Origin: Taxawa tesnikishii (nom. ined.) | Lineage: Eukaryota; Ascomycota; Dothideomycetes; Dothideales | Length of the DNA stretch: 64,000 bases | Assembly (NCBI GenBank): GCA_030247885.1 | Contig: JAPDRO010000006.1 | Span: forward strand, 744,001 to 808,000 | Direction of reading: 5' to 3' | Shown here: positions 24,102-36,898 of the stretch, piece after piece | Layout: the number at the start of each line of letters is the position of its first letter | Position numbering within the stretch: the first letter of the stretch is position 1 | Position numbers and translations under genes: made by a program | The notes under the pieces: model-generated | The model's database searches: none | The model's input: the letters and a program-made list of their open reading frames with translations, nothing else | Told to the model about the DNA's origin: nothing

Positions 24102-25372
24102 GTTGGCGGTATTGGCCGTTGAGTTGGCGATTCTGAGGCTTTAAATCGGACAATTGAACAGAAAGGAAAGGGGAAGATGAGCTAGCTCTTGATAGTCGAA
24201 ATACCCATCCAAATGTGGGCACACACGGTTCGATACAGGGCGTATATATGCATACGCAGATGGCCAGTCGCCCGGGGCCGCGTTATCTGCAGCCAGTATG
24301 TCTTACGTTCCTTGTTTCCGGCGCCTGATGTGCACCGTCACATCCTTACCAACAAAGGCCGCCGGTTGGAGAACTGGATGTTGACAGATCGTGTCAGGCC
24401 CGCTCCCCTCCACACGATCCCCGCCTGAGTACGGGCACGTACAGGCTATCGAGCTAGTTGGCTGGTTTCAGATCTTCTCCATGCTGTGCCATGTCCCGCG
24501 CTAAGTTATTGCCATTATTGCCGGCGCGGAGCCGTATGCCATGTTAATGAATGACCTATCAGGGACATTGACGACCGAAGTGTGCCGCGGTAGTGTTGAA
24601 ATGTCGTCCTCGAGCAGGACTCCGGAGTTCATTGCGACGTGCTGATCCTGGCCGGCAGATGCTGGTGGATATGGTTCGTTCATGGGGAGAAGTACCGAGT
24701 ACTGGAATAAACAACGAAAAGAATGCTTGGCTACTCTCTCTGGACCTCTCCGACACAACGATCCCCTTTGAACGCATCATTTCGGGCGTTGGTTCTGTCG
24801 AACTGCAAGGCAAGTTCCCCGATGATCTTACATGACCTCCACCGTCTGGTGTGAGTGCGAGTTCTGTTGTCGAGTCTCACACAAGGGCCATGGCACGTGA
24901 ATGGCGGCATCTGATTGGCTAAGATGGATGTTGTCCCAAACACCTCCGTTCTGCATGCGCTGCCCTTCATCACCATGCCTCAACCAACGACAACACACCT
25001 CCTGTGGTCACAATGGTTAAACAGATCAGGAGGTATCTAGGCGTGTCAACTGTAGGTAATGAAAAAGGGATAGCGTAGGTGGCCAGATGCCTTCTTTCAG
25101 CCTCCTGACTCCTATGCGGCCACGATAAAACGTCTCTTTCGCCCAGGCTGGTGACAATGGCCAAACTCGCACATTCACTCTTTGTTACAACACATGCGTT
25201 TTTGACAATCGCATTGTCATATACAATCGTTCCTTCAGTACCTTCTTGAAGCTTTTACAAAGAACAACCCATAAACCCTTTCCAACAACGCTTCGACGTG
25301 CACACAAGCCGTATCTTTCTGGGCATATCATACGAAACAGCGCAGTACTACGCGCAAAAACTATCACTCAGA
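24102..25372. other. Intergenic, nothing recognised
   Basis: This 1.3 kb between two divergent genes has no coding frame with family features. It is the promoter region of both the monooxygenase and the secreted protein. Confidence 0.45.
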
Positions 25373-26051
25373 ATGCGTTCTACACTCACCATCTCAGCGC
25401 TGGTCGCTGTCTCAATCGCTTGTCCGACCAAGCTCAGTCAAACCACAACAATCTCCCCTCAACAAGCTCAACAGTGGCCTCCAACAAACTCACAGCATCC
25501 GACATCCTCGCCATCGCACCAAGCGCCAACACTTGCGCAAATGCCCAGTTTGCTTCTGAATGCCGCACCGCCGACGAAGCCGCCCCTACATCGCCGCCGG
25601 CTTCGACAACTTCGACATCACCGACTTCCCCTCTCAAGCTGCACTCCTCTCCCTCATGCTCTACGAGTCCGGCTCCTTCAAGTACAACATCAACCACTTC
25701 CCCGGCGTCCCTGGCCAGGGGACCAGGAACATGCAGTCGCCCGCCTTCAATCTACAGTACGCGCAGTGGCTCGCGACAACCGTAACGAACTCGAATATCA
25801 CCGCGGACCAGGTGGCGCAGGCGAACACGGCAGGCCCGGCGGCGGTGTTGGCGCTCGTGGATATCGATCCGTGGAGTTTCAGCTCCGCGGCTTGGTTCCT
25901 GTCGACTCAGTGCTCGGATGCGGTCAAGCAGGAGTTGGCCAAGGGAACAGACAATGGTTGGAATGGATACTTGACGGACTGTGTGGGAACGACTGCGACG
26001 GACGACAGAACTGCGATTTGGAAGAAGGCGATGGCGTTGGGCAAGTGGTAG
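25373..26051 (+). CDS. Secreted protein, possibly lysozyme-like fold
   Basis: The ATG at 25373 opens MRSTLTISALVAVSIA, a clear signal peptide. After that, coding quality continues in two other frames: SDILAIAPSANTCANAQFAS, then YIAAGFDNFDITDFPSQAAL, LLSLMLYESGSFKYNINHFP and GVPGQGTRNMQSPAFN, ending KKAMALGKW. Two single bases look missing, at TT 25420-25421 and C4 25583-25586. With both the protein is 226 residues, with two cysteine pairs possible. The block E-S-G-S-F-x-Y-N with GxPGQGTRN resembles a family of secreted fungal proteins and recalls lysozyme-like folds. I know no function and call the fold only tentatively. Confidence 0.72.
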
Positions 26052-26106
26052 GGTAGAGCTAGTGGTAGGGTGGAGCTGGTCTCTGCCAAAACTGTGGCCT
26101 CGGAAT

Positions 26107-26487
26107 ATGATGGATGGGTTGCGGCTTGGAATTGAGATATCGAGCTATGGAGTGATGAGTGAATCCGAGTACTTCGGGAGAGCTTTACGTACCGACACGT
26201 TCAGGGAAGGCAAAGAAAGTGTGGTCGTTCTTCCCACTGAGGCCGGAGAGGGTGAGAGTGTCGGCATTGACTGCGACCTCTTGCGCCACATGTTGGACCA
26301 CTTTTACACCGGAACATACGAATTCGAAGTTGTGTTCGAAAAGGCTACCGGTGTTGAACATATGAAGGATCCTTTCTCAGACTTCTGGTATGTCATCGAC
26401 AAGAGTTTTGCCGACGTGACAGAGTACAAACTGCGTTGCCGAGGTAGGGGCTGTGGTATCCGACGGTCACGCTCGCTGAAGCGGTAG
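26107..26487 (+). CDS. Possible BTB/POZ-like fragment
   Basis: An open frame of 126 residues contains SESEYFGRALRTDTFREGKE, SVVVLPTEAGEGE and LLRHMLDHFYTGTYEF. This is the core pattern of fungal BTB domains: a hydrophobic helix with SxYF, FREG, then a helix ending F-Y-T-G-x-Y. The usual first beta strands before it are missing or out of frame. The end (RCRGRGCGIRRSRSLKR) is basic. It is either a short BTB protein or the remains of a longer one. It starts only 55 bp after the secreted gene on the same strand. Confidence 0.42.
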   Translation: MMDGLRLGIEISSYGVMSESEYFGRALRTDTFREGKESVVVLPTEAGEGESVGIDCDLLRHMLDHFYTGTYEFEVVFEKATGVEHMKDPFSDFWYVIDKSFADVTEYKLRCRGRGCGIRRSRSLKR

Positions 26488-26869
26488 AAGATTCAAAAGT
26501 GGCCATGCGAATTTGTAAGAAACTTCTTTGTGCATCATGGCGAAGGTTGCGGCGTTGAGGCATCTATGTACATGCTTTCTCGCGTTCCACGGTACGTCTG
26601 TTTCAGCCGCTAGGGTTGACGAAGGATCGCTTCGGCACCGATCCTTGTAAACCAGCATCTTGTGACAAAATCTTGACATGTGATAGATTGTGCATTGCGC
26701 TGATCGGTATTGATCGTTGAAGCATTGCGAAACCGTTGCTGAATCGCAACTCTGCAGGCCCATAGGCACCCGTTGTTCGAGCCGCACGTCCTGGAGCAAG
26801 AGACTGGCATCAAAACCAATAGGTTTGGTATGATCCTCGATGTGATGCAGGTTTTACATCGCATGGAGC
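26488..26869. other. Intergenic, nothing recognised
   Basis: 382 bp between the BTB-like ORF and the TRM5 stop, probably the 3' UTRs of convergent genes. Confidence 0.4.
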
Positions 26870-28285
26870 TCATCTGGCCCTGAACGCAACCTCTTCCGGA
26901 AGCCTAAAGCTGGCACGGAACATCCTCTTGTTCGGTGCCACGTCTCGAACGTCGTGAATTGTAAGCTCAGGTGTCTGTGGTGTCACCTCGTAGTTCAGCT
27001 GTTTAGAGATCTCCTGGCAGATCTTGATGCCCTCCTGGACGTTGTCGTCGCTCTTGGTGCTGAAGCAGTAGACATGAATCATGGGCAGCTTGAGGTCCGC
27101 AGGCAATTCCTTGCGTTCGCTCTCGTTGTACAGTCCAACGAATGACGGCAGGAATGTGACAGCGGTAGCGGGAAGATTCATGACGTAGTGGTTAAAACGC
27201 GTGGCTGGATCAGAGTCTTGAGGATCTGCGGGGGCGCATTCGTTGCTTTGGCTTCGGTACGAGATTGTTTCTTAAAGATGTTGACTTTGTGCTCAGTTTT
27301 GAGGAGCTCAGATGCCGCGGTGCGTATGAATGTAAGGGCGTTCTCGTTGAAGGGCCTCACGAATTCGCCCACCTACGAAAAAGAATCGGTGAATTGACCT
27401 ACGAAACCCCACAATGGTTGACTCACCTTGTTACGTTGAATGGCATCCTCGAGACTACTATAGCTGTCTGGATTCAGATCGTTGGCCCATACGAAGACTT
27501 GCTTCTTTCCAGCGGGAACTGCAAAAGGTCCAATGCCAGCCATGACATCGCAGACAGCTTCCCCTTCCTGGAAAGCCTCGACCAACGCCTGGTGCTCTGT
27601 GTTCAATCGGCTGTTCCAATACACCTTGGCGTAGTTGAAGCGGAATGTACAATCCGCCTCACGAATTTCCACGTCCATGTCATTCGGACCGGCAAGAACT
27701 TCGTAGCGGAACGTCCGGTACTCGCTTTCCTCTCCAACGTCATCGACTTTGTTGATGACAGTTCGCACACCAGGGTTCTTATCCACAAGCAGTTCGCCGA
27801 TGATGTCCTTGTATCGGAGGTACTTGTCCCGGAGATTTAGATGAGCAACATGGCCAACCAGAGTAAAACCTGAAGGTATCTCTTCTTCATCACCTTCGGG
27901 AAGAATGGCGCTTGCTATCTCGTGGTAGTTCCAGTAATCATAGGTTAGGTGTAACTCATAAGGAATGACGTTGATCAGGTTGTCCTCGACAAGTTCTGAC
28001 ACCTTGGGGCTCCACGGATACGGCTCTCCTGAATCGCGAGTTTCCGGCCGGAGCAGAATGCAACGCCTGCCTCTCTTGGCTTCGGATTCTACAGGATCAG
28101 GATGGATGCTGCCGAGACGTTCAAGATGCAAACTGTCTTTACTCCTCTGCAACTCGGCCCTACATTTGGAGATGTTCTTGTTGTCCAGTATGCGGGCTGC
28201 GGAGAGAGGTATCTTTTTGAAAGAACGATCTATCAAGCGCACGCATGGCACGGTTAACCGGCGGTCGAAACATGTCTTGAGCCAT
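26870..28285 (-). CDS. TRM5: Trm5, tRNA (guanine-37 N1) methyltransferase
   Basis: Trm5 makes m1G37 next to the anticodon (and yW precursor in tRNA-Phe), keeping the reading frame. Exons 28285-27427 and 27372-26870 flank a 54-nt intron (GTGAGT to TCGTAG). The start MAQDMFRPPVNRAMRALDRS is chosen as the conserved N-terminus. The SAM-binding core reads VCDVMAGIGPFAVPAGKK with ANDLNPDSYSSLEDAI, and the C-terminal catalytic block is MNLPATAVTFLPSFVG. Two length faults break the frame: T5 28214-28218 (one base too many, FFQKIPLSAAR) and A4 27194-27197 (one too few, VFNHYVMNLP). Corrected, both exons fit and the protein has 453 residues. Confidence 0.92.
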
Positions 28286-28800
28286 AAACGTGACGATGAG
28301 TCTTGTGAAGAAGAGGCAGGGGAACAGAAAATTTTGTCGGTTGCTTCCTGTATCCAGTCCAGCGTAGTGACTCAAGACGGATTTGGCAACGTGTGTTTTG
28401 ACGCTGTCTTGCCGGCGACAGATCTCCCTTTAGCTGTCGATATGGTAAGGACGGTATAGAACAAGAAAATATATATGGTTGATGTACAGGAATGCGTGAC
28501 CAATTGCCTGCCTCAGAAAAGACGATGCGGCCACGCGAGTAATGCGGAAACAGGCCGCAGGGTCCACGGCAACTTTGCCATGTTAGGCTACTCCGGGCCC
28601 AGTGAGGGGATTCTAGAAAGCCAAATGTCAACAGTGACCGCGAACCATCAACGCGGCTCGATGGAGCAGTAAAACATACATTCAGCATTCGACAACTGAC
28701 CGTCCGCAAGCGCAAGAGATGATCTAGGGATATTCATTAGCACGTCTTCCACCGATTCCTACCTTACTTGCTGACCCGTCCTGGACAAAACTGCGCGGAG
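28286..28800. promoter_or_regulatory. Divergent promoter region, TRM5 and kinesin gene
   Basis: 515 bp between two head-to-head genes; no specific site recognised. Confidence 0.4.
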
Positions 28801-31800
28801 ATGGCTTCGGCCGGGGAGGAAATATCAAGGTGGTGGTGAGGGTGCGGCCTTTCAACTCCAGAGGTATCATACATTCTTCTGAGGCAAGCGGATCTTGCTG
28901 ATGTCCTGCAGAAAATGAACGCAAGGCAAAATGCATCGTGCAAATGAAAGACGAACAGACCGTCCTCACACCCCCGCCATTACCGATCCCCGATCCAAGA
29001 GTAACAAAGCAGCGTCGGAAGGAGCCAAGACATTCGCATTTGATAAGAGTTACTGGTCTTTTGATCGCAAGGATCCCCACTTCGCTGGACAAGATGATCT
29101 GTTCGCCGATCTCGGAAAACCATTGCTGGAAAACGCTTTTCAGGGATACAACAACTGTATCTTCGCATACGGTCAGACGGGTTCCGGAAAGTCTTACTCG
29201 ATGATGGGATATGGCAAAGATGAGGGCGTTATTCCGAAGATTTGCAGAGACATGTTTGACCGCATTGAGGAGTTGCAGAAAGACTCAAACCTGGGTTGCA
29301 CAGTCGAAGTTTCATATCTGGAAATCTACAACGAACGGGTGCGAGACCTGCTCAACCCTTCAAACAAGGGTAACCTCAAGGTCCGTGAGCATCCGTCAAC
29401 CGGTCCTTACGTTGAGGATCTTGCCAAACTGGTAGTCCGATCGTTCAATGAGATCGAGAACTTGATGGACGAAGGTAACAAAGCGCGAACAGTAGCTGCA
29501 ACCAACATGAACGAGACCTCCAGTCGATCGCACGCCGTTTTCACTCTGACCTTGACGCAGAAGAGACGCGACATTGAGACAGGCATGGAGGGAGAAAGAG
29601 TTGCGAAGATCAGTCTGGTTGATCTTGCCGGTTCAGAGAGAGCCACGTCTACGGGTGCTACTGGAGCACGCCTGAAGGAAGGTGCTGAGATCAACCGCTC
29701 TCTGTCTACTCTTGGCCGTGTTATTGCTGCTCTAGCAGACCTGTCGACTGGCAAAAGAAAGAATTCCCAGGTTCCTTACCGAGATTCTGTACTGACTTGG
29801 TTACTGAAAGATTCACTGGGTGGCAACAGTATGACAGCCATGATTGCAGCGATATCCCCTGCCGACATCAACTTCGAGGAAACATTATCTACACTCCGCT
29901 ATGCAGATTCCGCCAAGCGTATCAAGAACCACGCTGTCGTGAACGAAGATCCAAACGCCCGCATGATTCGCGAACTGAAGGAGGAGCTTGCGCAATTGCG
30001 AGCAAAGATGAGCAGTGGAGCCACAGCTGGTGGTGTCGCTGAAGAGCAGTACTCCGCAGACACGCCGCTGGACCAACAGATAGTGTCTATCACTCAGGCT
30101 GATGGAACGGTCAAGAAAGTGTCCAAGGCCGAAATTGCGGAGCAACTCAACCAGTCGGAGAAGCTGTACCAGGACCTCAACCAGACCTGGGAGGAGAAGC
30201 TGCAAAAGACCGAGCAGATCCACAAGGAGCGCGAGGCTGCGCTTGAAGAACTCGGTATCAGTATCGAGAAGGGCTTCGTAGGACTCTCGACACCGAAGAA
30301 AATGCCGCATCTGGTCAACCTCAGCGACGATCCCCTGCTCGCGGAGTGTTTGGTGTACAACCTGAAGCCTGGTACAACTACCGTTGGAAATGTCGATACG
30401 GCGCAGAGTGCAGAGATACGTTTGAACGGGTCCAAAATTCTGCACGAGCACTGCACGTTCGAAAACGTGGACGATGTTGTTACTGTTGTACCCAAAGAAA
30501 ATGCTGCGGTGATGGTAAACGGTATACGCGTCGAACAACCTAAACGACTCCGCAGCGGCTACCGCATCATCCTGGGAGACTTCCATATCTTCCGCTTCAA
30601 CCACCCTCAAGAAGCGCGTGCAGAGAGAGCAGAGCAAGGAGGTAGCCTTCTGCGGCACGCCGTGACAGCCGAGGACATTGGCTCACCATCACCATCTCTA
30701 CGTGCTGGGTTCGGTCACGAGAGGTCAAGGAGCAACGTAAGCCGGGCAGAGTCGGAATTTGACACAACGCCTTCAAGAGCCGAGTCTCCCATACCCTCCC
30801 GAACTTATGGTCGAGAGTTCGACTGGACTCTTGCACGCAGGGAAGCCGTCTCTGCTGTACTAGGTCCTGACCAGAAAATCTCAACCCTCACCGATGAGGA
30901 ACTCGATGTCCTGTTCGACGATCTTCAGAAGGTACGAGCGGTGCGCCGAGGAATCCCGGAGAGCATGCTATTTGGTACGAATGGCGACGATGACACCGAT
31001 TCACAAACATCGTTTCCAGTAAGGGAGAAATATCTTTCTAGCGGCACGCTTGACAACTTCTCTCTAGATACTGCTTTGACCATGCCATCCACGCCTCAGC
31101 AGAATGACGAAGATGAAACACTTCGCCAAGTACGAGAAGAAATGCAACAGCAGCTGGATCAGCAAAAAGACAAATATGAGGCAGAGCTTAAATCAGCGGA
31201 AGACTCAAACGTCGAAATCGAAGTCGTTCGCGCAGAGAAGGCCAAGATGGAGGAGAATCTCATCTCTGTCAAAGAAGAGATGCAAAAGCAGCTTCAGTTG
31301 CAAAAGGAAGAATTCGATCGTCAACTAGAGCAACTACGAAGTGCCTCCGCTCAGGAGCCGAAGAAATTCAACGGCTTGACGGAGAAGCAGATATTCCTTG
31401 CGAAACAAGTGCTTGAGCACTGGCAGCAGCGAAGGTACGTTTCGATGGCCGCAGCTGTTCTGCAGAACGCGGCCATTCTGAAGGAAGCTCAAATTATGAG
31501 TCAACAAATGGACAAGCATGTTGTCTTCCAGTTTACCGTGGTAGACGTCGGCCACACGTTTGGCTCATCGTACGACCTGGTGCTCAACGGCATCTCTGCG
31601 GAAGCCGAGGACGACATAGCTCTGGAAAGCGCTCAGAAGCCCTGCATTGGTGTAAGAGTGATAGACTTTAAGAACAGCGTGGTCCACCTGTGGTCGCTTC
31701 CCAAGCTTCATGCGAGGGTTCGGCTAATGCGGCAAATGCACCAGTACCTGGATCGACCGGAGTACGCCAAGCACTTCAAGCTTGACAATCCGTTCTCGGA

Positions 31801-33744
31801 ATCATGCTTACCAGAGTACACTCGAATTGGTGATGCGGATATCCCGCTCACTGCAGTCTTCGAGTGCCGGGTACAGGACTATATGCTGGATGTCTACTCC
31901 CTTACATGTCCACCGTTGTGGGAATAGTACGCCTTTCTTTGGAGCCATCCTCCGCGGAAGCGCCTTCCTCAACCTTGAAGTTCAACGTCGTTATGCATGA
32001 TTTCGTCGGCTTTGCGGAAAGGGAGGGTACACAGGTCCATGCGCAGCTTTTCTTCCCGGGCGTATCTGAGGAGGATGGTGCTACGACTACGCAAATGGTC
32101 ACAGGCTTCGATGAAGGGCCAGTTCGATTCGACAGCGTACATAGCATGGGCCTGCCGTTGTCCAGTCCACGCGAGTCATCACTTCGAGTGTCAATCTTTG
32201 CACGAGTGACATCGATGCATCTGGACAAACTCCTGAGCTGGGACGATATGCGCGACTCTGCGGCTCGCCCTAAGATGAAGCGTCAGCACTCTCGTATTGC
32301 CGAGCATGAGTACTACAGCGAAGACCGCCATGACGTTTTTGCCAGGATACAGATACTGGAGATTGGAGAAGATGGCTCGTATCAGCCTGTTGAAGTGGTG
32401 CAAAACAGCATCCTCGATCCTGGTGCATACCAACTACACCAGGGCTTGCAACGCCGCATAGTGATCAACTTAACCCACACCTTTGGACAGGCACTTCCTT
32501 GGGAAGATGCCATCGCCCTGCGCGCTGGCCACCTGCATTTGCTGGACCCTTCCGGACGTATGCCGGATCTGTCCACCGAACAAGCAGATGTGCCACTTGC
32601 GTTTGTATCCCCACCGATCATTAGGAACAATGAAGATGGTACAACCAACGTTAGGTTAGCCGCAAACTGGGACTCAGGTGCTCATGACTCGGTCCTACTT
32701 GACCGACCGACAGCAGAGAAGTACCGGGTGCAGCTCTCGTTGGCCTGGAGCGTTCTATCACCCAAGCTCACGGAATCACTGGACTTTTCGTTGAAGGTCG
32801 CTGTTCAGATGCGGTCTCGTTCGTACGTTCGCCAGACGTCGCTGTTCTCACAGCTGTGGAACAACTTACGGATTGTCCATTCTACGACCGGCTTGTTCAC
32901 TATCGCAGTCAAACCAAGGCCGTCCAAGCATGCGGGCGACCTTTGGCGTCTCGATACCCAGACGAGTTATGTGAAAGGAGAAGAAGCCTTGCAAGGTTGG
33001 GCGCCACGTGGTGTATCATTGATACGGGACTTTATCAGCCACCGGCGGAGGAGGAGAAGAGCAGAAGACATTGAGCGCGCGAGGGGCGCTTTGAGCTCCC
33101 ATGCATTCCTGGTGGGGGCTGCTGCAGGCGCCGCCAACTCTGACGAACTTGATGGTCGACAGCGCGAGCTGTTACATAAGATCCTCAACCTCTGGAAGTC
33201 AACACACGATGTTGGCGAGTTGATCCTGGTCAAAAACAACACTGATTCCCCTAGCAAAGGTGCCGCATTTGCAGCTAGTTACTCGAGGGGCAGCAACAGC
33301 GCTCAAGCCGGTGCCAACGAAAGCAGCACCACGAACCAACCTCTGCTCGCCAACGTCACCTTCGTGCCCAAGAACCCCGACTTGCTCAAATCCGGCTACC
33401 TGATGGTGCCGGACTCCAGCAACACGCGCTGGGTGCGCCGATACCTCGAGCTGCGGCGTCCGTACCTGCACATGCACTCAGTCGAGGGTGACGAAATCAA
33501 CGCCATCAACTTGACCAACTCACGCATCGACCACGAGCCCCACGTGGCCAAGCTGCTTAGGAGCAACAACGCAAGATTCCCGCTGCACGTTTTCGCCGTG
33601 TATGGCACCACGAAAGCATGGCTGTTTGCCAGCCGAACCGAGAGTGAGAAGCTGGAGTGGATATTGGGGATTGACAGGAGCTACTTTAGCAGTGGAGGAG
33701 CGACGCCTATGGAGGAAGACGAGGATGCGGATGACTATCTGTAG
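28801..33744 (+). CDS. uncA: Kinesin-3 motor, UNC104/KIF1A type
   Basis: UncA-type kinesins carry early endosomes and vesicles toward microtubule plus ends. Exon 1 (28801-28863) and exon 2 (28912-33744) flank a 48-nt intron and give about 1632 residues. The motor has KVVVRVRPFNSR, P-loop FAYGQTGSGKSYSMM (about residue 110), switch I NMNETSSRSHAVF and switch II LVDLAGSERA. An FHA domain starts near residue 505 (IRLNGSKILHEHCTF), followed by the KIF1B-type region. A C-terminal PH domain sits near 1515-1620 (LLKSGYLMVPDSSNTRWVRR). Three single bases look missing: G4 28813-28816 (MASAGGGNIKVVV), C5 28971-28975 and C3 31899-31901 (DVYSPYMSTVVG). With these three the frame is continuous. Confidence 0.95.
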
Positions 33745-34498
33745 TATGCGTTGTGTGTACGATGTGAAGGGGGTGCATCTGTCTGTTGGCATTTTCTTGT
33801 GGCGTTGGATATACGAGATACCCTTTTGCGAGTCACCGTATATGAGAGCTTGACAAAGTTGTTCCTTTGCCGTAGCCGAGATGAATATGGAGTGTCTATG
33901 TTTTCTCGACGAACACCCACAAGGATTGTATTTGTATTGGCACGACAACGATGTCTGGTAATGCTGAGACTGGACGCGATACTCAAAAAGCCCGCCGAGC
34001 ACTCGCTATGAATGGATCGTCGCACCAGGTGGTACAACCTTCACCTGCATGAACCGTCTTTTTCTCACCACAATTCGGCAAGTGGTTTCCTTTCTAAAGT
34101 TGTGAACAGCCCAAGCACCAACGTGTCAAGCGCATCACGTTCTCGCACAGGGTGTGTCCTCCACTTTAGGAACCTCCTTTCTCTGAATCGCACACAACCA
34201 AACCATGTGATTCCAGACAAAGAACGACTGCCTCCAGAACAACACACCGAAGCGTGACTAGAGATTGGTTAGCTGATGTATGATCTAGTTCGTGGTACAC
34301 AGATACGTCACTCGCTATGCTACGTTGCATGGTCTATGATGATCTTGCGGTATACTTAAGAGCCGACAAAATGGCCCTTCTGGTGATCAGCAAGCTTCAC
34401 CTCTCTCTGTCTTCATAGATCTGCAGTGTCGCTGTCCTGCCCGAAGCCCGCAGATCGAACTCGGCAGAGCCTGGTTCCCTTCATCGATCTCGTCAAAC
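33745..34498. other. Intergenic, nothing recognised
   Basis: 754 bp between the kinesin stop and the La-motif gene start on the same strand; open frames lack features. Confidence 0.45.
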
Positions 34499-35785
34499 AT
34501 GGTCCCAGCACCACACCCGGTGGAACCACCTCAGATAAACTTCCATTTTTCATCGGTCAGAGAGCCGCAGGCCGGCCCCTCAGCCAGTGATTTAGAACAA
34601 GCTCATAGTGTTCCTGCAACCTCGTACCGGTCGACCTATCAAGATCGCTCTGACGGGGTCCCAACGGAGCTGGATATCCACTTCTTCTCCTCGGAAGATC
34701 TGGCTCACGGCACTTACCTGCGCGAGCACATGGACTCACAGCGCTTGATACATCTGCGTGTGGTTGCTGGACTCGACCGTATCAAGCGACTGACCAATGA
34801 CTATGACTGGGTCCGACTCGTGTGTCTGCAATCTCCATACTTTGAGGTCCACAGGGGTAGTGATGACACAGAGTGGATTCACGAGAGCGAAAGCTGGGAG
34901 AAATGGGTCCTTCTCAAGCATGAGCGCAATCCCTCGGCGCAGAACGAAGGCCCAGGTTTCTCTGAGGTATATAGATTTGCCGATCGATCCAGGCTTCCAC
35001 GAGCTGCAGGCGATAGTGACCCTATTGACTTGCTCAGCGACGAAGTCGATGGGCTGCGCAGAGAGAATGAGGAACTGCGCGACGACCTAGTGACCGCTCG
35101 GAGACTCTTGGAGTGCACCGAGGGTCGCCTCAAGGACATGGAAGGCCACAAGCGTTACCTTGAGAAACGATTGAAGGAAAAACACCAGAATCTGAGCAAA
35201 AACATTGAGGACAAGGATGTGATGATCGAGATACTCCAGAGCTCGCTGCAGAACAAACAGCAGCAGTATGAGGACTTGAGACAGGAATATTCTCGTCTAA
35301 TACACGAACTTGAGACGCTCCACAACTCGCTAGAGCACGAGAAACAACGACTTGACGACAAGGAGCAGCAGCGCGCCGGGCTAATCACACAGGCACACTG
35401 TCTGGCAGTGATGAACCACAATCTCTTAGCCTCAAACACAGACCTGGGGACACGTCTGGCAAACCTAACGAATACATACGGAAGGGCGCAGGCGCGCATT
35501 GAGAGCCTGCAACGCTAAAATCAGTGGCTTCGGAACGAGGAAACAACTATACGAACAAAGAGCCGCGTGCGTGATGACGAGTTGCAGCAAATCAGACAGG
35601 AGAACGAGAGCTTGAGGCAGGAGAATCAGGTTCTGAAATGGAGCAGGGAGTTGTCTGAGAGGATCCAAGAGCTGGAGGTGGAGGTTGGAAGGAAGGAGGA
35701 GCAAACTGCGAGAGTGGAGACCGAACTGGAGACGATGACAGTGGCCGGAGAGGGGAGGACGAAGATGGAGAGGATCCCGGAATAG
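34499..35785 (+). CDS. La-motif (LARP-like) coiled-coil protein with an in-frame stop
   Basis: The La-type winged helix reads DIHFFSSEDLAHGTYLREHM, DSQRLIHLRVVAGLDRIKRL and VRLVCLQSPYFEV, matching the RNA-binding HTH of LARP proteins. A long coiled coil follows (DEVDGLRRENEELRDDLVTA and onward), with Gln/Glu/Arg-rich heptads. The frame is closed by TAA at 35516-35518 (after IESLQR), yet the same frame continues as coiled coil (NQWLRNEETTIRTKSRVRDD) to the next stop at 35785. This looks like one nonsense change, for example CAA to TAA, rather than a frame slip. Full length would be 428 residues. Truncation would remove only the last 88. Confidence 0.8.
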
Positions 35786-35987
35786 GGATGCAGGACCAGA
35801 GAGAGATTCGAGACGTCCCGGGTGAGGCCGCGTGAGAGAGCGGTCCCTGGAGTTGGAGTAGAGCAGCTAAATGCTCGAGGTGGTGTCGTCTGAATGACGA
35901 AGGCTTTCACGAGCGACGTTGGAGTTTGGGCGGCAAACGGGCGGTAGGTGAAGTGCTTTTAAATCTTTGGCGGCAGGTTAAATAGAC

Positions 35988-36477
35988 TTACTGCTTGAAG
36001 GCACGGGGAAGTGATGACTCGACGAGTTTGATGCTGTGGCGTTGTCTTGAGGAGAGGCGTGTGTGATGCGGCAGTTCCTCAGAAAGCGATTCAAAAGACC
36101 TTATTCTCACCAGGAACCAGAAGTCTCGCGTAAATTCCCCGCCATTTGTTAATAGGGCTAAGGATTCCTTGGACCTCCTCAAGACATTCATCTGTACCAC
36201 CAAGTACTGAGATACCAGTGCTTACAAATCGTCAACTTTGTCTGCGTTGTTGTTGGTGTGTTCGTTGTTGTATGCGAAGCGCATCAGCTCGGTGACATCA
36301 GTGAACTGTAATGTGTACAGCTTGAAGCTCACGGGAGGTCTTGTGCAGTTCGTACAGAGAAGGCGACTTGAGCGGCTCAACAACACACCCCGGTCGGTGA
36401 AGACGTAAAGGTGGGCATGGGAGTGGAAAACTGGCGTGTAGTCTTCGAACAGCTTGTTCTCATGGGTGCTGTCACGC
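35988..36477 (-). pseudogene. BTB-type protein C-terminal region, disrupted
   Basis: On the minus strand from a likely acceptor (TTTAG) at 36478, coding pieces read KLFEDYTPVFHSHAHLYVFT, then SLYELHKTS in another frame, then FKLYTLQFTDVTELMRFAYN and ALVSQYLVVQMNVLRR. This is the pattern of the helical part after the BTB domain in fungal proteins (ADKY..L..L..YKLHKTL..F.LY). The pieces lie in different frames with two one-base slips, plus an in-frame TAA after DKVDDL. The upstream BTB half is not clearly visible; an open frame at 36539-36898 may be part of it. It is either a decayed gene or one carrying several consensus errors. Confidence 0.4.
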
Positions 36478-36898
36478 TAAATCAGGTATGTAAGACGAGG
36501 CAGCTGGGCGCAACACATTCTCTCTTTCAAGGACGCGCTCACTGATGCTTTCTGACCGATGGCCGGCAGCGCTGTCGTAGGTGCTGTCGCAGGCGATAGG
36601 TACAGCTCACCGACCGGATGCGCCAGCCATGGCTTCCTGGTGTTGGCTCTGGTTTGCAACGGGTGCCGAAGACGAACATGAAGTGAAGAATCTTAGAGGT
36701 ATGAGAAGACAGCTTCAGATGTGCGTCGACGCGTGGCTTCGCGTGTTGCTTCGCGTATTGGTCATCGTCGTTCTTTCCATCTTCGGCAGGACCGTCAAAC
36801 GTCACACCAGATGGTAAGTCGACCTCGCATGTCAAGATCGTTTGGAAGTCGAGGCTAGCGTTGTTGGTTGATTGTAAAGTCTTTGCATGGATGGACAC

